Assembly: GCF_900130015.1 (NCBI RefSeq)
Contig: NZ_FQXS01000024.1
Span: 1 to 64,000, forward strand
Source of the DNA: Desulfofustis glycolicus DSM 9705
GTDB lineage: Bacteria > Desulfobacterota > Desulfobulbia > Desulfobulbales > Desulfocapsaceae
Direction of reading: 5' to 3'
DNA length: 64,000 nucleotides
Shown: piece after piece, positions 29,189 to 37,459 of the stretch
Position numbering within the stretch: the stretch's first letter is position 1
How the letters are laid out: each line of letters starts with the position of its first letter
The notes under the pieces: model-generated
The model's database searches: none
What the model saw: only the letters and a program-made list of their open reading frames with translations
What the model was told of the DNA's origin: nothing
Program-made: the position numbers and the translations under genes

Positions 29189-30985
29189 TTGAATCGGAGC
29201 AAACGCAGGGGACAGCCGAAAGGCGGCGGGACTTCGGCCGGCGACGACAGGTCGTGGCTCGACCAGGAAAAGGGCACGTTCCTGAAGAAGTGGACGGGAC
29301 GTTATCCGGTTGCGCTTATCTACCCGAACAGCTACCGGATCGGCATGTCGAGCCTCGGGTTGCAGCTGGTCTACCGGTTGCTCAACGATATCGACCGGAT
29401 CGTCTGCGAACGCATTTTCCTCCCCGAGACCGGCGAGCTGCCGCTCTCCATCGAGTCGGGGCGACCACTCGACAACTTCCCGGTCCTGCTTTTTTCAATC
29501 AGTTTCGAACACGACTACATCAATCTGCCGGCCTTGCTGCTGGCTGCCGGGCTCGAACCGCTCGCTGAAAAGCGGCCTGAATCGTTTGCACCGGGGGCTC
29601 CGCTGGTTGTCTGCGGGGGTGTGGCGACGTTTATGAATCCGGAGCCACTGGCGCCGTTTGTCGACCTGTTTGCACTCGGTGAGGGGGAAGTGTTGATCCC
29701 GCACTTGATCGAGAATCTCCTGCAGTGCGGCGACAGGCGGAAGTCGCTGCTGTGGGAGATGAATCGGCATCACCGGGGGTTTTACGCACCGCGATTCTAC
29801 CGGCCGGTCTACGACGGGCAGTCGCGCCAGCGGGCGCTCGAGTCGCCACCCGAACTGCCGCCGCGTATCGCCCGGGTCCATCTTGGCACCACCGATGCCG
29901 CCGGTCACTCGGAGCTGCTGACCGGGAGGACTGAATTTGCCGACCTGTACTTGACCGAACTCGGTCGCGGTTGTTCACGGGGATGTCGTTTCTGTACCGC
30001 CGGCTTCATCTACCGACCGCCGCGGCTCTGGGATACGGCGGCCGTGCTGCGTAGCCTGCGACACCGACCGGAGGGTATCGAGCGGGTTGGCCTGGTCGGC
30101 ATGGAAATGACCGATCCGCAGACCCTGCAGGCGGTGGCTGAATATCTGAGTGAGGTCGGTTGTGCGTTGTCGTTTTCGTCGCTGCGTGCCGACCGTATTT
30201 CCGACGAGATTATCGCCGTGCTTGCCGACAGCAGGCTCAAAAGTGTGGCCATTGCCCCGGATGGTGCATCGCAGCGTCTGCGTTTGGTGATCAACAAGGG
30301 GCTCAGTGAGGATGACCTGTTGACGGCGGCTCACCGACTTGCCGCGGCCGGCTTGACCAAGTTAAAGATCTATCTGATGATCGGTCTGCCCAGTGAAACG
30401 GAGGACGACCTGCACGAATTCGTCGACCTGCTCGACAAGATCCGCGAGCAGGTTCTGACGGTCGGCCGGAAGCGCGGGCGGGTGTGTGAATTGCTGGTGT
30501 CGGTCAATTGCTTTGTGCCGAAACCGTGGACTCCGTTTCAGTATCACCCCTTCGGCAGCAGCCGGCAATTGGCGACGGAACAGACCATTTCAGGCAGCGG
30601 TGCGATCGGGCTGCTGCGCGACAGGAAATCGCTGCTCAAGCGGGCGGTGGCCGGGCGAGCCAACGTGCGGATCAGCTTCGACGGTCCCGACCAGGCGCTC
30701 TTTCAGGCCGTGCTGGCCCGTGGCGACAGGAGACTGGCAGCGGTCTTGCTGACCATGGCCCGGTCGGGTATATCTTGGAGGCGGGCCATGAAACAGCACG
30801 ACTTGACCGAGGAATTGTTCGCTACCCGACAATACGGTCCAGACTCGTTCCTGCCGTGGCAGGTGGTCGATCAGGGGATCGCTGAGGCATACCTCTGGGC
30901 CGAGTATTGCCGGTCCTTTACGGCCAAAACGACACCGCCCTGCGACACGGCGCGGTGCAGGCGATGCGGAGTATGCCATGACTGA
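29189..30985 (+). CDS. B12-binding-type radical SAM protein (TIGR03960-like)
   Basis: A 598-residue radical SAM enzyme. The N-terminal half (YPVALIYPNSYRIGMSSLGL; FALGEGE) resembles the B12-binding-like domain of the TIGR03960 family. The cluster motif is GRGCSRGCRFCTAGFIYRPP, with the three Cys that bind the [4Fe-4S] used to cleave SAM. The C-terminal CDTARCRRCGVC is a further Cys cluster seen in this family. Substrate is unknown; related proteins are fused to or sit beside a DUF2344 partner, which is not seen here. The start is a TTG with no clear ribosome site; the conserved region starts about 22 residues in. The 3' end overlaps the next gene by 8 bases. Confidence 0.85.
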   Translation: MNRSKRRGQPKGGGTSAGDDRSWLDQEKGTFLKKWTGRYPVALIYPNSYRIGMSSLGLQLVYRLLNDIDRIVCERIFLPETGELPLSIESGRPLDNFPVLLFSISFEHDYINLPALLLAAGLEPLAEKRPESFAPGAPLVVCGGVATFMNPEPLAPFVDLFALGEGEVLIPHLIENLLQCGDRRKSLLWEMNRHHRGFYAPRFYRPVYDGQSRQRALESPPELPPRIARVHLGTTDAAGHSELLTGRTEFADLYLTELGRGCSRGCRFCTAGFIYRPPRLWDTAAVLRSLRHRPEGIERVGLVGMEMTDPQTLQAVAEYLSEVGCALSFSSLRADRISDEIIAVLADSRLKSVAIAPDGASQRLRLVINKGLSEDDLLTAAHRLAAAGLTKLKIYLMIGLPSETEDDLHEFVDLLDKIREQVLTVGRKRGRVCELLVSVNCFVPKPWTPFQYHPFGSSRQLATEQTISGSGAIGLLRDRKSLLKRAVAGRANVRISFDGPDQALFQAVLARGDRRLAAVLLTMARSGISWRRAMKQHDLTEELFATRQYGPDSFLPWQVVDQGIAEAYLWAEYCRSFTAKTTPPCDTARCRRCGVCHD

Positions 30986-32432
30986 AGGGGGAGCTGGAAA
31001 CAGAGCACAGGCCGGCCGGCCGGAGAGTCTCGACACCGGTCTGCAGCCCTTTATTCTCGTCAAGTATTTCTCGTTTTCAGCCCTCGGGGTGTTTCTCATC
31101 TTCACGCTGGTGCTTTCCTGGATTATCTCCAACCATGCCCGCAATGTCATGCTCAAGCAGAGCGAGGACTACTCGTTGCTGCTGGCCGGCAATCTCAACC
31201 AGCAGGTCTTTCGCCGTTTCGTACTGCCGGCGGTGGTCCGCTACGGTCGGATCGCGCTGCGTAACCCGGAGCAGTTCGAATATCTCGACCGGATCGTTAA
31301 CGGGCTGGTGCAGGGACTGGCCATCGATTCGGTCACCATTTACGATTCGAGCGAAAATATCATTTCCTATTCGACCGTAGACGAGTTGGTCGGCATGCGC
31401 GACCGCGGCGGCATCGAATACGAGAAGGCCCTTGAGGGCGTCGCCAATTCGCGGTTCATTTACAGCGGGTCGATCTGGAGCCTGTTGTCGACGGAGCCGA
31501 ATGTCAGCTGCCAGCTGAAGACCTTCATCCCGTTTCGCCAGGTGAAAGAGAGCGGGGAAGAGGGTGAGGCGATCATGGGCGTCATCGAGATCGTCAAGGA
31601 TCTGTCCCGGGACTACACCGCCATCCTGAAACTGCAGAGTCGCATCATCATGGTGTCGAGTGTCGTGATGACCATACTCTTTTTGGTATTGCGGACCATT
31701 GTCTGGCGGGCCGGTAAGATTATCGAGAAGCGTACGGTGGAGAGGCTCAAACTCGAGGAGCAGCTTAACCGAACCGAGCGGCTGGCGCAGCTCGGGACCA
31801 TGGTAGCCACCGTTTCCCATGAAATCAAAAGCCCGCTCGGCATCGTTCGCAGTACCGCCGACATCCTCAAGAAGCGGATAACCAAACTGGCTCCGGGCAA
31901 CGAGAACCTGGCCCAGATCATCATCGACGAAACGACGCGACTCAACACCATCGTTACCGAATTTCTCGATTTCGCCCGTCCTCAGGAACCGAAATTGCAA
32001 CCGCACGACCTGAATCAGATTCTACGGCGGGCCATCGGCTTCATTCGTCCCCTGGCGGAAGAGAAAACCATAACGATAACCGAAGATTTGGGAACGGAGA
32101 CGATCTACAAACAGGTCGATGAAGACATGATTTACCGGGTCTTTCTCAACATCCTGATCAACGGTATCCAGGCGACGGAGGGTGGCGGTACTGTCCGGGT
32201 ATCAGTAACACGGAACGAGGACGGCAGGGCCATCGTCCGTATCACCGATACGGGCAGCGGTATGTCCGAAGAGATGGTGGACCAGATTTTTCAGCCGTTT
32301 TTTACCGACAAGCGTAAAGGGACCGGTCTCGGTCTGGCAATTGCCCATAACAGTATCGAGCGTCACCATGGAGAAATCCTTGTCGACAGCAGCGAAGGAG
32401 TCGGGTCGACCTTCACCATCATCCTTCCCTGA
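30978..32432 (+). CDS. Membrane sensor histidine kinase
   Basis: A 484-residue sensor kinase. Two membrane segments (about 35-55 and 215-235) flank a periplasmic sensor domain of about 160 residues that resembles a double-Cache/PAS fold. A short linker leads to HisKA (VSHEIKSPLGIV, phospho-acceptor His281) and the HATPase domain (N-box NILINGIQATEGGG; GTGLGLAIAHN). No response regulator gene is adjacent, so the partner is elsewhere. The last 65 bases overlap the start of an ABC ATPase gene. Confidence 0.88.
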   Translation: MTEGGAGNRAQAGRPESLDTGLQPFILVKYFSFSALGVFLIFTLVLSWIISNHARNVMLKQSEDYSLLLAGNLNQQVFRRFVLPAVVRYGRIALRNPEQFEYLDRIVNGLVQGLAIDSVTIYDSSENIISYSTVDELVGMRDRGGIEYEKALEGVANSRFIYSGSIWSLLSTEPNVSCQLKTFIPFRQVKESGEEGEAIMGVIEIVKDLSRDYTAILKLQSRIIMVSSVVMTILFLVLRTIVWRAGKIIEKRTVERLKLEEQLNRTERLAQLGTMVATVSHEIKSPLGIVRSTADILKKRITKLAPGNENLAQIIIDETTRLNTIVTEFLDFARPQEPKLQPHDLNQILRRAIGFIRPLAEEKTITITEDLGTETIYKQVDEDMIYRVFLNILINGIQATEGGGTVRVSVTRNEDGRAIVRITDTGSGMSEEMVDQIFQPFFTDKRKGTGLGLAIAHNSIERHHGEILVDSSEGVGSTFTIILP

Positions 32433-33072
32433 AGCGTCGGGACTGGTCGTCCGCGATCTGCGTTTCGGCGACAACGGACCGTATCGGTTCAGCATCGGTC
32501 CGGGCCGATGTCTCGGCGTCAGCGGTCCTTCCGGTATCGGCAAGTCGTTACTGCTGCGGGCGCTCGTCGATCTCGACCGGCATCAGGGTGATGTATTGCT
32601 TGGCGGGCGTTCCTGCGAGTCGTATCCGGCACCGCAGTGGCGCCGACTGGTGGCCTTGGTGCCGGCCGAGCCGAGGTGGTGGTATCCCGAGGTCGGCCGG
32701 CATCTGCCGCCGGATTCTGATGCCGAAGAGGTCACGGCCCTGGTTGAGGGCTGCGGCTTTTCCCGGGATGTTCTGGACTGGCAGGTCAGCCGGTTGTCGA
32801 CCGGGGAGAAACAGCGGCTGGCCGTTGTTCGAGCCCTGATTCGCCGGCCGTCCGTATTGCTGCTCGACGAAACCGGTTCGGCTCTCGACGAGCAGGCCGG
32901 TCGCCGGTTGGAACAGGTCATTGCCGACTATCGACGGAACCACGAGGCACCGGTGCTCTGGGTCAGTCACGATCACAACCAGCTTGATCGGGTGGCCGAT
33001 CACGTATTGCTGCTCGGTCGTGATCGTCTTCAGATTTCTCCGCTACCACGACAGGAGGCGGCCGGTCGATGA
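32368..33072 (+). CDS. ABC transporter ATP-binding protein (FetA/YbbL-like)
   Basis: An ATPase of 234 residues: Walker A GPSGIGKSLLL, signature RLSTGEKQRLAV (LSTGE instead of LSGGQ, as often in the FetA group), Walker B VLLLDETGSALDE and switch His in VLWVSHD. Paired with a UPF0014 permease downstream, this is the FetA partner of the FetAB exporter described in E. coli as an iron exporter. The start at 32368 lies inside the preceding kinase gene; starting later would remove the first beta strand (LVVRDLRF). It overlaps the permease gene by 4 bases. Confidence 0.83.
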   Translation: MEKSLSTAAKESGRPSPSSFPEASGLVVRDLRFGDNGPYRFSIGPGRCLGVSGPSGIGKSLLLRALVDLDRHQGDVLLGGRSCESYPAPQWRRLVALVPAEPRWWYPEVGRHLPPDSDAEEVTALVEGCGFSRDVLDWQVSRLSTGEKQRLAVVRALIRRPSVLLLDETGSALDEQAGRRLEQVIADYRRNHEAPVLWVSHDHNQLDRVADHVLLLGRDRLQISPLPRQEAAGR

Positions 33073-33875
33073 ATGTTGCAACCCTTTCCGCGGTCGATCT
33101 GGCTCTTAGTGGTGGACTGATCCTGCTGCTTGCCGTCCTCAGTTTTTTCCTCAATCTCGGCCTTGGCCGGCGGCTTCTCATCTCGGCCGCCCGGATGACC
33201 GTGCAATTGCTGCTGATCGGCATGGTCCTGCAGGCGCTGTTTGCCAGCAAGACGCCATGGTTCATCATGTTGATTTCATCGGTGATGCTGCTCGCCGCCG
33301 GGCACGAAGTGCGGAGCCGGCTGAAATGCAAAATCAAGGGGCTCTTCGGATTCGGTGTCGGTGTCGGGTCGATGTTCGTCTCGTCTTTTTCGGTTACGGT
33401 CCTGACCTTGATTGTTATCCTCCAGCAGGATCCCTGGTATGATCCCCGCTATGCTATTCCGATTCTCGGCATGTTGCTCGGCAATACCATGAATGGTGTC
33501 GCTCTGGCCGCCGACCGGATGACTACGATGTTTTACGAACAGCGGGAGTTGATTGAGCAGCGACTGATGCTCGGCGAGACCTGGCACCAGGCGATCAGCG
33601 AATTACGGCGTGACTGCATGCGCACCGGCATGATCCCGATCATCAATTCCATGGCCGCTGCCGGACTGGTCAGCCTGCCCGGGATGATGACCGGCCAGAT
33701 CCTCGGCGGCAGCCCGCCGGTCGAAGCCGTCAAATACCAGATCCTGATCATGCTGCTCATCGCCGCGGGTGCCGGATTCGGCGTGGTCAGCGCCATTCTG
33801 ATGATCGAGCGCCATCTCTTCGACCATCGTCACCGTCTCTGCCTCGAACGACTGCTGCCCGGCGATCAGTCGTGA
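33069..33875 (+). CDS. ABC transporter permease (FetB/YbbM-like, UPF0014)
   Basis: An inner-membrane protein of 268 residues with about seven hydrophobic segments. Family marks include LGLGRRLLISAARMTVQLLL, DPRYAIPILGMLLGNTMNGV and ISLPGMMTGQILGG-like LVSLPGMMTGQILGG. In E. coli the homologue FetB works with FetA in iron export and oxidative stress tolerance. The substrate in this organism is inferred only. The ATG overlaps the ATPase stop (ATGA). Confidence 0.88.
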   Translation: MNVATLSAVDLALSGGLILLLAVLSFFLNLGLGRRLLISAARMTVQLLLIGMVLQALFASKTPWFIMLISSVMLLAAGHEVRSRLKCKIKGLFGFGVGVGSMFVSSFSVTVLTLIVILQQDPWYDPRYAIPILGMLLGNTMNGVALAADRMTTMFYEQRELIEQRLMLGETWHQAISELRRDCMRTGMIPIINSMAAAGLVSLPGMMTGQILGGSPPVEAVKYQILIMLLIAAGAGFGVVSAILMIERHLFDHRHRLCLERLLPGDQS

Positions 33876-34062
33876 ACAAGCTCGGATGTTTTCCTGATTT
33901 TCCACCGTGTCGGGTGACCGCTATGCCAATCTTCGGAGAATCGACCGATCTCCGACGGTAACGGTATTGCTCGATGATTGTTGTGACTTCCTGCCGAACG
34001 AGGCGTCGCTCAATAACGGCGGACCGATTTCACCCAAAATTTAAAATAATATGAATTATGTG

Positions 34063-34091
34063 TTGACGGGATGCGTGTTGCAAGGTATAGG
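34063..34091 (+). promoter_or_regulatory. Possible sigma70-type promoter
   Basis: TTGACG (34063-34068) and TATAGG (34086-34091) are separated by 17 bases in an AT-rich setting. It points away from the FetAB genes toward a region without a protein gene, so a non-coding transcript is possible. Confidence 0.4.
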
Positions 34092-34203
34092 GAACCACGG
34101 TCAGTGTGAATATAATAGAAAACGTATTACCGTCGATGGACGCAAGGCCACACAGCCTATTCCCTGCGCGACTGTCGAACGCTTCTGGCCGTCCGCCCCT
34201 TGA

Positions 34204-34256
34204 ACCGGCAAAGCTGCGGAACCTCCACCGACTCTGCCAGCCGCAGCTTTGCCGGT
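34204..34256. repeat. Perfect 16-bp inverted repeat (hairpin)
   Basis: ACCGGCAAAGCTGCGG (34204-34219) and its exact reverse complement (34241-34256) are separated by 21 bases. There is no T-run on the plus strand. It could be a hairpin in a small RNA or a repetitive extragenic element; only one copy is in this window. Confidence 0.75.
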
Positions 34257-34431
34257 CATTGAACGTTACACCATTTCCCCTTGGCTGTCAGGCCCAACCG
34301 GGCTGGCAGCTGCCGAGCCCGAATCTGCAGATTTTCATCTCAATAGGAAGCCGTTACCTTTTCCGACTGCACAATGTTCATGATCCTGCTGTTCATTGCC
34401 ATGTCCCGGATCATCGTGCGCGTGCGAACTG

Positions 34432-35193
34432 CTACTCCGGTTTCCTTCCGGAAATGACGAATTGATGGCTCCCCAGATATTTCAGCCGTTTGGCGGAGAC
34501 GATCCCCCAGATCTGTCGCTCAACGCTCCGGTTTACGCAAATGTCGATATAGCCGAGGTCGGACATGATACCGATGTCCCACCTTGGTCTTGATACATGG
34601 GAACAGGGGAGATCGAGTGCATAGCCGGCAGCCAGATCATTGCCTGACCGGTGCCCCGTCCAGATCCGGTACAGGAGGTTCATGCACGAGGTCCACCAGT
34701 GAGCCGGGTGCCGGGTACGGTGATAACAGAACCAATTGCCGTCGATGATGACGACGATCCCGCCGGGTTTGTTGATACGCTGCCATTCGCGTAGAGCACC
34801 GGCCGGATCGATCAGGGTCCAGACGAGATAACGACTGACCACGACGTCAAAGCTGTTGTCGGGGAACGGTAGGCGCGACGCCTCGGCGCAGCAAAACGAT
34901 ACCGCTGTTGCCGGCGTGATCAGCGTGTGCCGGGCATTGTCCAGCATCTGCCTGGAAATATCGACCGCGGTAACCCGATGGCCCATCTCGAGCAACAGCC
35001 TGGTCATGATTCCGGGTCCGCAGCCGACATCGAGGATGTGCAATGACTCCGAGGTGCCGATGGAGCGGGAGAGCAGGTCCTTCCAGCGATTGGTGGTCGA
35101 GTTCCTGGCGAAATCCCGCCGGCTGGATTGCAGGTAGTCGCTGGCCCTCTCGTCCCAGTGTTTGATGATGCCGGGTTGGTCGTTTGTGGTCAT
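34432..35193 (-). CDS. Class I SAM-dependent methyltransferase
   Basis: A cytoplasmic methyltransferase of 253 residues with the Methyltransf_11 fold: motif I ILDVGCGPGIMTRLLLEMG, the acidic end of strand 2 (VTAVDIS), and motif post-I region LPFPDNSFDVVVSRYLVWTL. The C-terminal part (NKPGGIVVIIDGNWF) matches the UbiE-like group. The acceptor is unknown. The ATG at 35193 was preferred; upstream codons would run into a repeat element. The gene stands alone between a gene-free stretch and a divergent oxidoreductase gene. Confidence 0.8.
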   Translation of the reverse strand: MTTNDQPGIIKHWDERASDYLQSSRRDFARNSTTNRWKDLLSRSIGTSESLHILDVGCGPGIMTRLLLEMGHRVTAVDISRQMLDNARHTLITPATAVSFCCAEASRLPFPDNSFDVVVSRYLVWTLIDPAGALREWQRINKPGGIVVIIDGNWFCYHRTRHPAHWWTSCMNLLYRIWTGHRSGNDLAAGYALDLPCSHVSRPRWDIGIMSDLGYIDICVNRSVERQIWGIVSAKRLKYLGSHQFVISGRKPE

Positions 35194-35240
35194 GACAGCT
35201 GTTTTGCCGGCTGTACTGTTCGATTGTTTGCCGGGCCAGA

Positions 35241-35310
35241 GCCGGCCAGCCCTTCTGACCATGACGTTGATTTTCGTAGTCTGTTGTGACGTTTTGTCAT
35301 GGGGGTTAGT
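35241..35310 (+). repeat. Interspersed repeat, partial copy (right half)
   Basis: GCCGGCCAGCCCTTCTGACC followed by ATGACG, a T-rich stretch, TTGTGAC and GGGGGTTAG matches the right half of the copy at 43684-43852. The left half is absent or too diverged to align by eye. The copy lies just upstream of the methyltransferase start. Confidence 0.7.
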
Positions 35311-35636
35311 TCGGAAAGTGACAGGATATCACGATACTGAATGTTTGCAAGGCTGGTGTGGCGACGGTGTTGGAGGCGGTATCTTTGTCTCGCTCGATTC
35401 CGGTCCCGTCACGGATGGTGGTTCGGACACTCATGATGGTGTGCGGAGCCCGCAGATGCCGCGGCCCGGTAACGTCACCCGCTCAAACCCGGTAACCTGT
35501 GGTTCCGGTTGCACGCATCACCAGTCGGGGTGACCGTGACGTGTGTTTCGATGCTTGCAAAAAGTGATTTCCGGTGTTCATATGCCACAAATCAAAATTG
35601 CGCATCATTTTTCAGGTAAGATATGAGGTGGAAATC
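35311..35636. other. Intergenic region upstream of the CoA-disulfide reductase gene
   Basis: No gene is seen. The central part (35360-35530) is GC-rich with several ACCGG/CCGGT elements and could fold, but I cannot match it to a riboswitch class. The last 60 bases are AT-rich and probably contain the promoter of the downstream gene. Confidence 0.45.
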
Positions 35637-37361
35637 ATGAAACAGAAGGTGGTTGTTATCGGTGCGGTTGCTGCGGGCCCCAAGGCGGCTGTCAGGATCA
35701 AGCGGTTACAGGCCGAGTCGGAAGTCGTGCTGATCGATCAGGATACCTACATCTCCTATGGTGGCTGCGGTATTCCCTACTATGTGTCTGGCGATATTCC
35801 GGATGAAAAGGAACTTCGCTCCACCAGTTTTCATATGGTTCGGGACGAGCGTTTTTTCGAGAAGGCCAAAGGGGTTACAACCATGACCGGAACCCGGGCG
35901 CTGGCCATCGATCGACAGCAGAAAACCGTTCTGGTCGAGAACCTCAAAACCGGCGAGCAGCAGCAACTCAGCTACGACAAACTCCTGCTGGCCACCGGCA
36001 GTGAGCCGGTGGTGCTGCCCATCCCCGGGGTTGACCTGCCGGGAGTTTTCACCGTCAACGACCTGCATAAAGCGATTGCCATCAAGGACCTGATCGCCAA
36101 GGGCCGGATCGGCAAAGTCGCGGTCATCGGTGGCGGCGCCATCGGCGTCGAAATGGCCGAGGCGTGCAAGGATCTCTGGGGACTCGAGGTGGCCCTCGTC
36201 GAGTTCAAAGAGCAACTGCTGCCCAATTTGGTCGACTGGGAAATGGCGGAAATACTCGCTAAACATCTGCGGGACAACGGTGTTGATGTCTACCTGCAGG
36301 AAGGGGCCGTCGAGATTCTCGGCAATGAGGACGGCTGGGTCCGTGGTCTGCGGACGAACCAGCGCACCATCGAGGCGGATTTGGTGCTGATGGCCGCCGG
36401 GGTCCGTCCCCGATCGATCCTGGCCCGTGAGGCGGGGCTCAACGTATCCCGAGGCGGGGCGATTGTCGTCAACGAACACATGCAGACGTCCGATCCGGAT
36501 ATCTATGCCGCCGGGGATTGTGTCGAGATCACCAGCCTGGTCTCGGGCTCGAAGTTCTTTGCCCCGCTCGGCTCACTGGCCAACAAGGAGGGCCGGGTCG
36601 CCGGTGACAATATCGCCGGCATCCCTTCCGTTTTCAAGGGCGGCGTCGGCAGTTTCATCATGAAGGCCTTCGAGATGAGCATCGGTTCCGCCGGCCTCAC
36701 CCTGGCCGCGGCCCGGGCCGCCGGTTACGATGCCGACTTGTCGCTGACATCGCCGAGCGATCGGGCCCATTTTTATCCGACTCAGGCGATTGCCTGCTTC
36801 CTGCTGGTCTTCGACCGTCGTACCCGTCGGGTGCTCGGCATGCAGGGAATCGGCCCGATGGGCGAGGGCATTCTCGCCCGGATTAACGGGGCTGCGCCGC
36901 TGCTCTGCGCCGGCGCAGCTATCGAGGATTTCAACAACATTGAAATGGCCTATTCTCCGCCGTTTTCGGCAGCCATCGATTCGATCAACGCCGCTTCCTA
37001 TGTGGCCGAGAATATCTGTGATGGGCGGATGCGAAAGATCGACATCCGTGATTTCCTGGCATTCATGGAGAATCCTGACAGCCGGCCGGACTGGCTGCTC
37101 CTCGATGTGCGGCATCCACGTGAAGCGGAGCCTTTTGTCGAGCAGTTCGGCAGCGATCGCTGGCTGGCGCTGCCCTATGATGAAGTCCGAGAGCGCTATC
37201 GCGAACTTCCCAACGACAAGACGCTGGTTATCGTCTGTAACGCCGGATCGCGTTCTTACGAGACTCAGCTCTATCTCCGGCAGGTCGGTATCGAGCGGAC
37301 CCTGGTGCTGGCCGGGGGCATGAATGTCGTGCGTCGGTTATCGGTCGACTGGCTACCGTAA
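35637..37361 (+). CDS. CoA-disulfide reductase/persulfide reductase with C-terminal rhodanese domain
   Basis: A 574-residue flavoprotein of the CoADR-Rhd/Npsr type. The FAD motif is VVVIGAVAAGPKAAVR, the redox-active Cys is in SYGGCGIPYYVSGD (Cys44), and the NAD(P)H motif is VAVIGGGAIGVEMAEACKDL. AAGDCVEITS is the second FAD contact. A rhodanese domain follows from about residue 475 with catalytic Cys534 in VIVCNAGSRS. Related enzymes reduce CoA disulfide, CoA persulfide or polysulfide with NAD(P)H, and in sulfate- and sulfur-reducing bacteria are linked to sulfur or persulfide reduction. A GAGGTGG site precedes the chosen ATG. It stands alone. Confidence 0.9.
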   Translation: MKQKVVVIGAVAAGPKAAVRIKRLQAESEVVLIDQDTYISYGGCGIPYYVSGDIPDEKELRSTSFHMVRDERFFEKAKGVTTMTGTRALAIDRQQKTVLVENLKTGEQQQLSYDKLLLATGSEPVVLPIPGVDLPGVFTVNDLHKAIAIKDLIAKGRIGKVAVIGGGAIGVEMAEACKDLWGLEVALVEFKEQLLPNLVDWEMAEILAKHLRDNGVDVYLQEGAVEILGNEDGWVRGLRTNQRTIEADLVLMAAGVRPRSILAREAGLNVSRGGAIVVNEHMQTSDPDIYAAGDCVEITSLVSGSKFFAPLGSLANKEGRVAGDNIAGIPSVFKGGVGSFIMKAFEMSIGSAGLTLAAARAAGYDADLSLTSPSDRAHFYPTQAIACFLLVFDRRTRRVLGMQGIGPMGEGILARINGAAPLLCAGAAIEDFNNIEMAYSPPFSAAIDSINAASYVAENICDGRMRKIDIRDFLAFMENPDSRPDWLLLDVRHPREAEPFVEQFGSDRWLALPYDEVRERYRELPNDKTLVIVCNAGSRSYETQLYLRQVGIERTLVLAGGMNVVRRLSVDWLP

Positions 37362-37459
37362 CGGGGCCCTGTATTTTTGCTCTTTGAGAATTGTTGCTGA
37401 TTTGTTAGAAGGTGAGAGGATGGGGAGCAATCTGTAATTCTCGGAGCAGGGAGGGGGGA

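Larger units (their letters stand above)
33876..34431. other. Gene-free stretch with a promoter-like site and a long hairpin
   Basis: No convincing protein gene is present. The middle is AT-rich (about 34035-34065). A sigma70-like site is followed about 115 bases later by a perfect hairpin; both are listed separately. The rest shows nothing I recognise. Confidence 0.5.

Noticed and set aside
34106-34465. Open frame of 119 codons downstream of a promoter-like site
   Set aside because: It runs through a perfect hairpin and into the 3' end of the methyltransferase gene, has no domain or protein-like composition, and no ribosome site.
35320-35560. Possible riboswitch ahead of the CoA-disulfide reductase gene
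   Set aside because: The GC-rich stretch has short complementary pieces, but I could not match it to a conserved riboswitch core.
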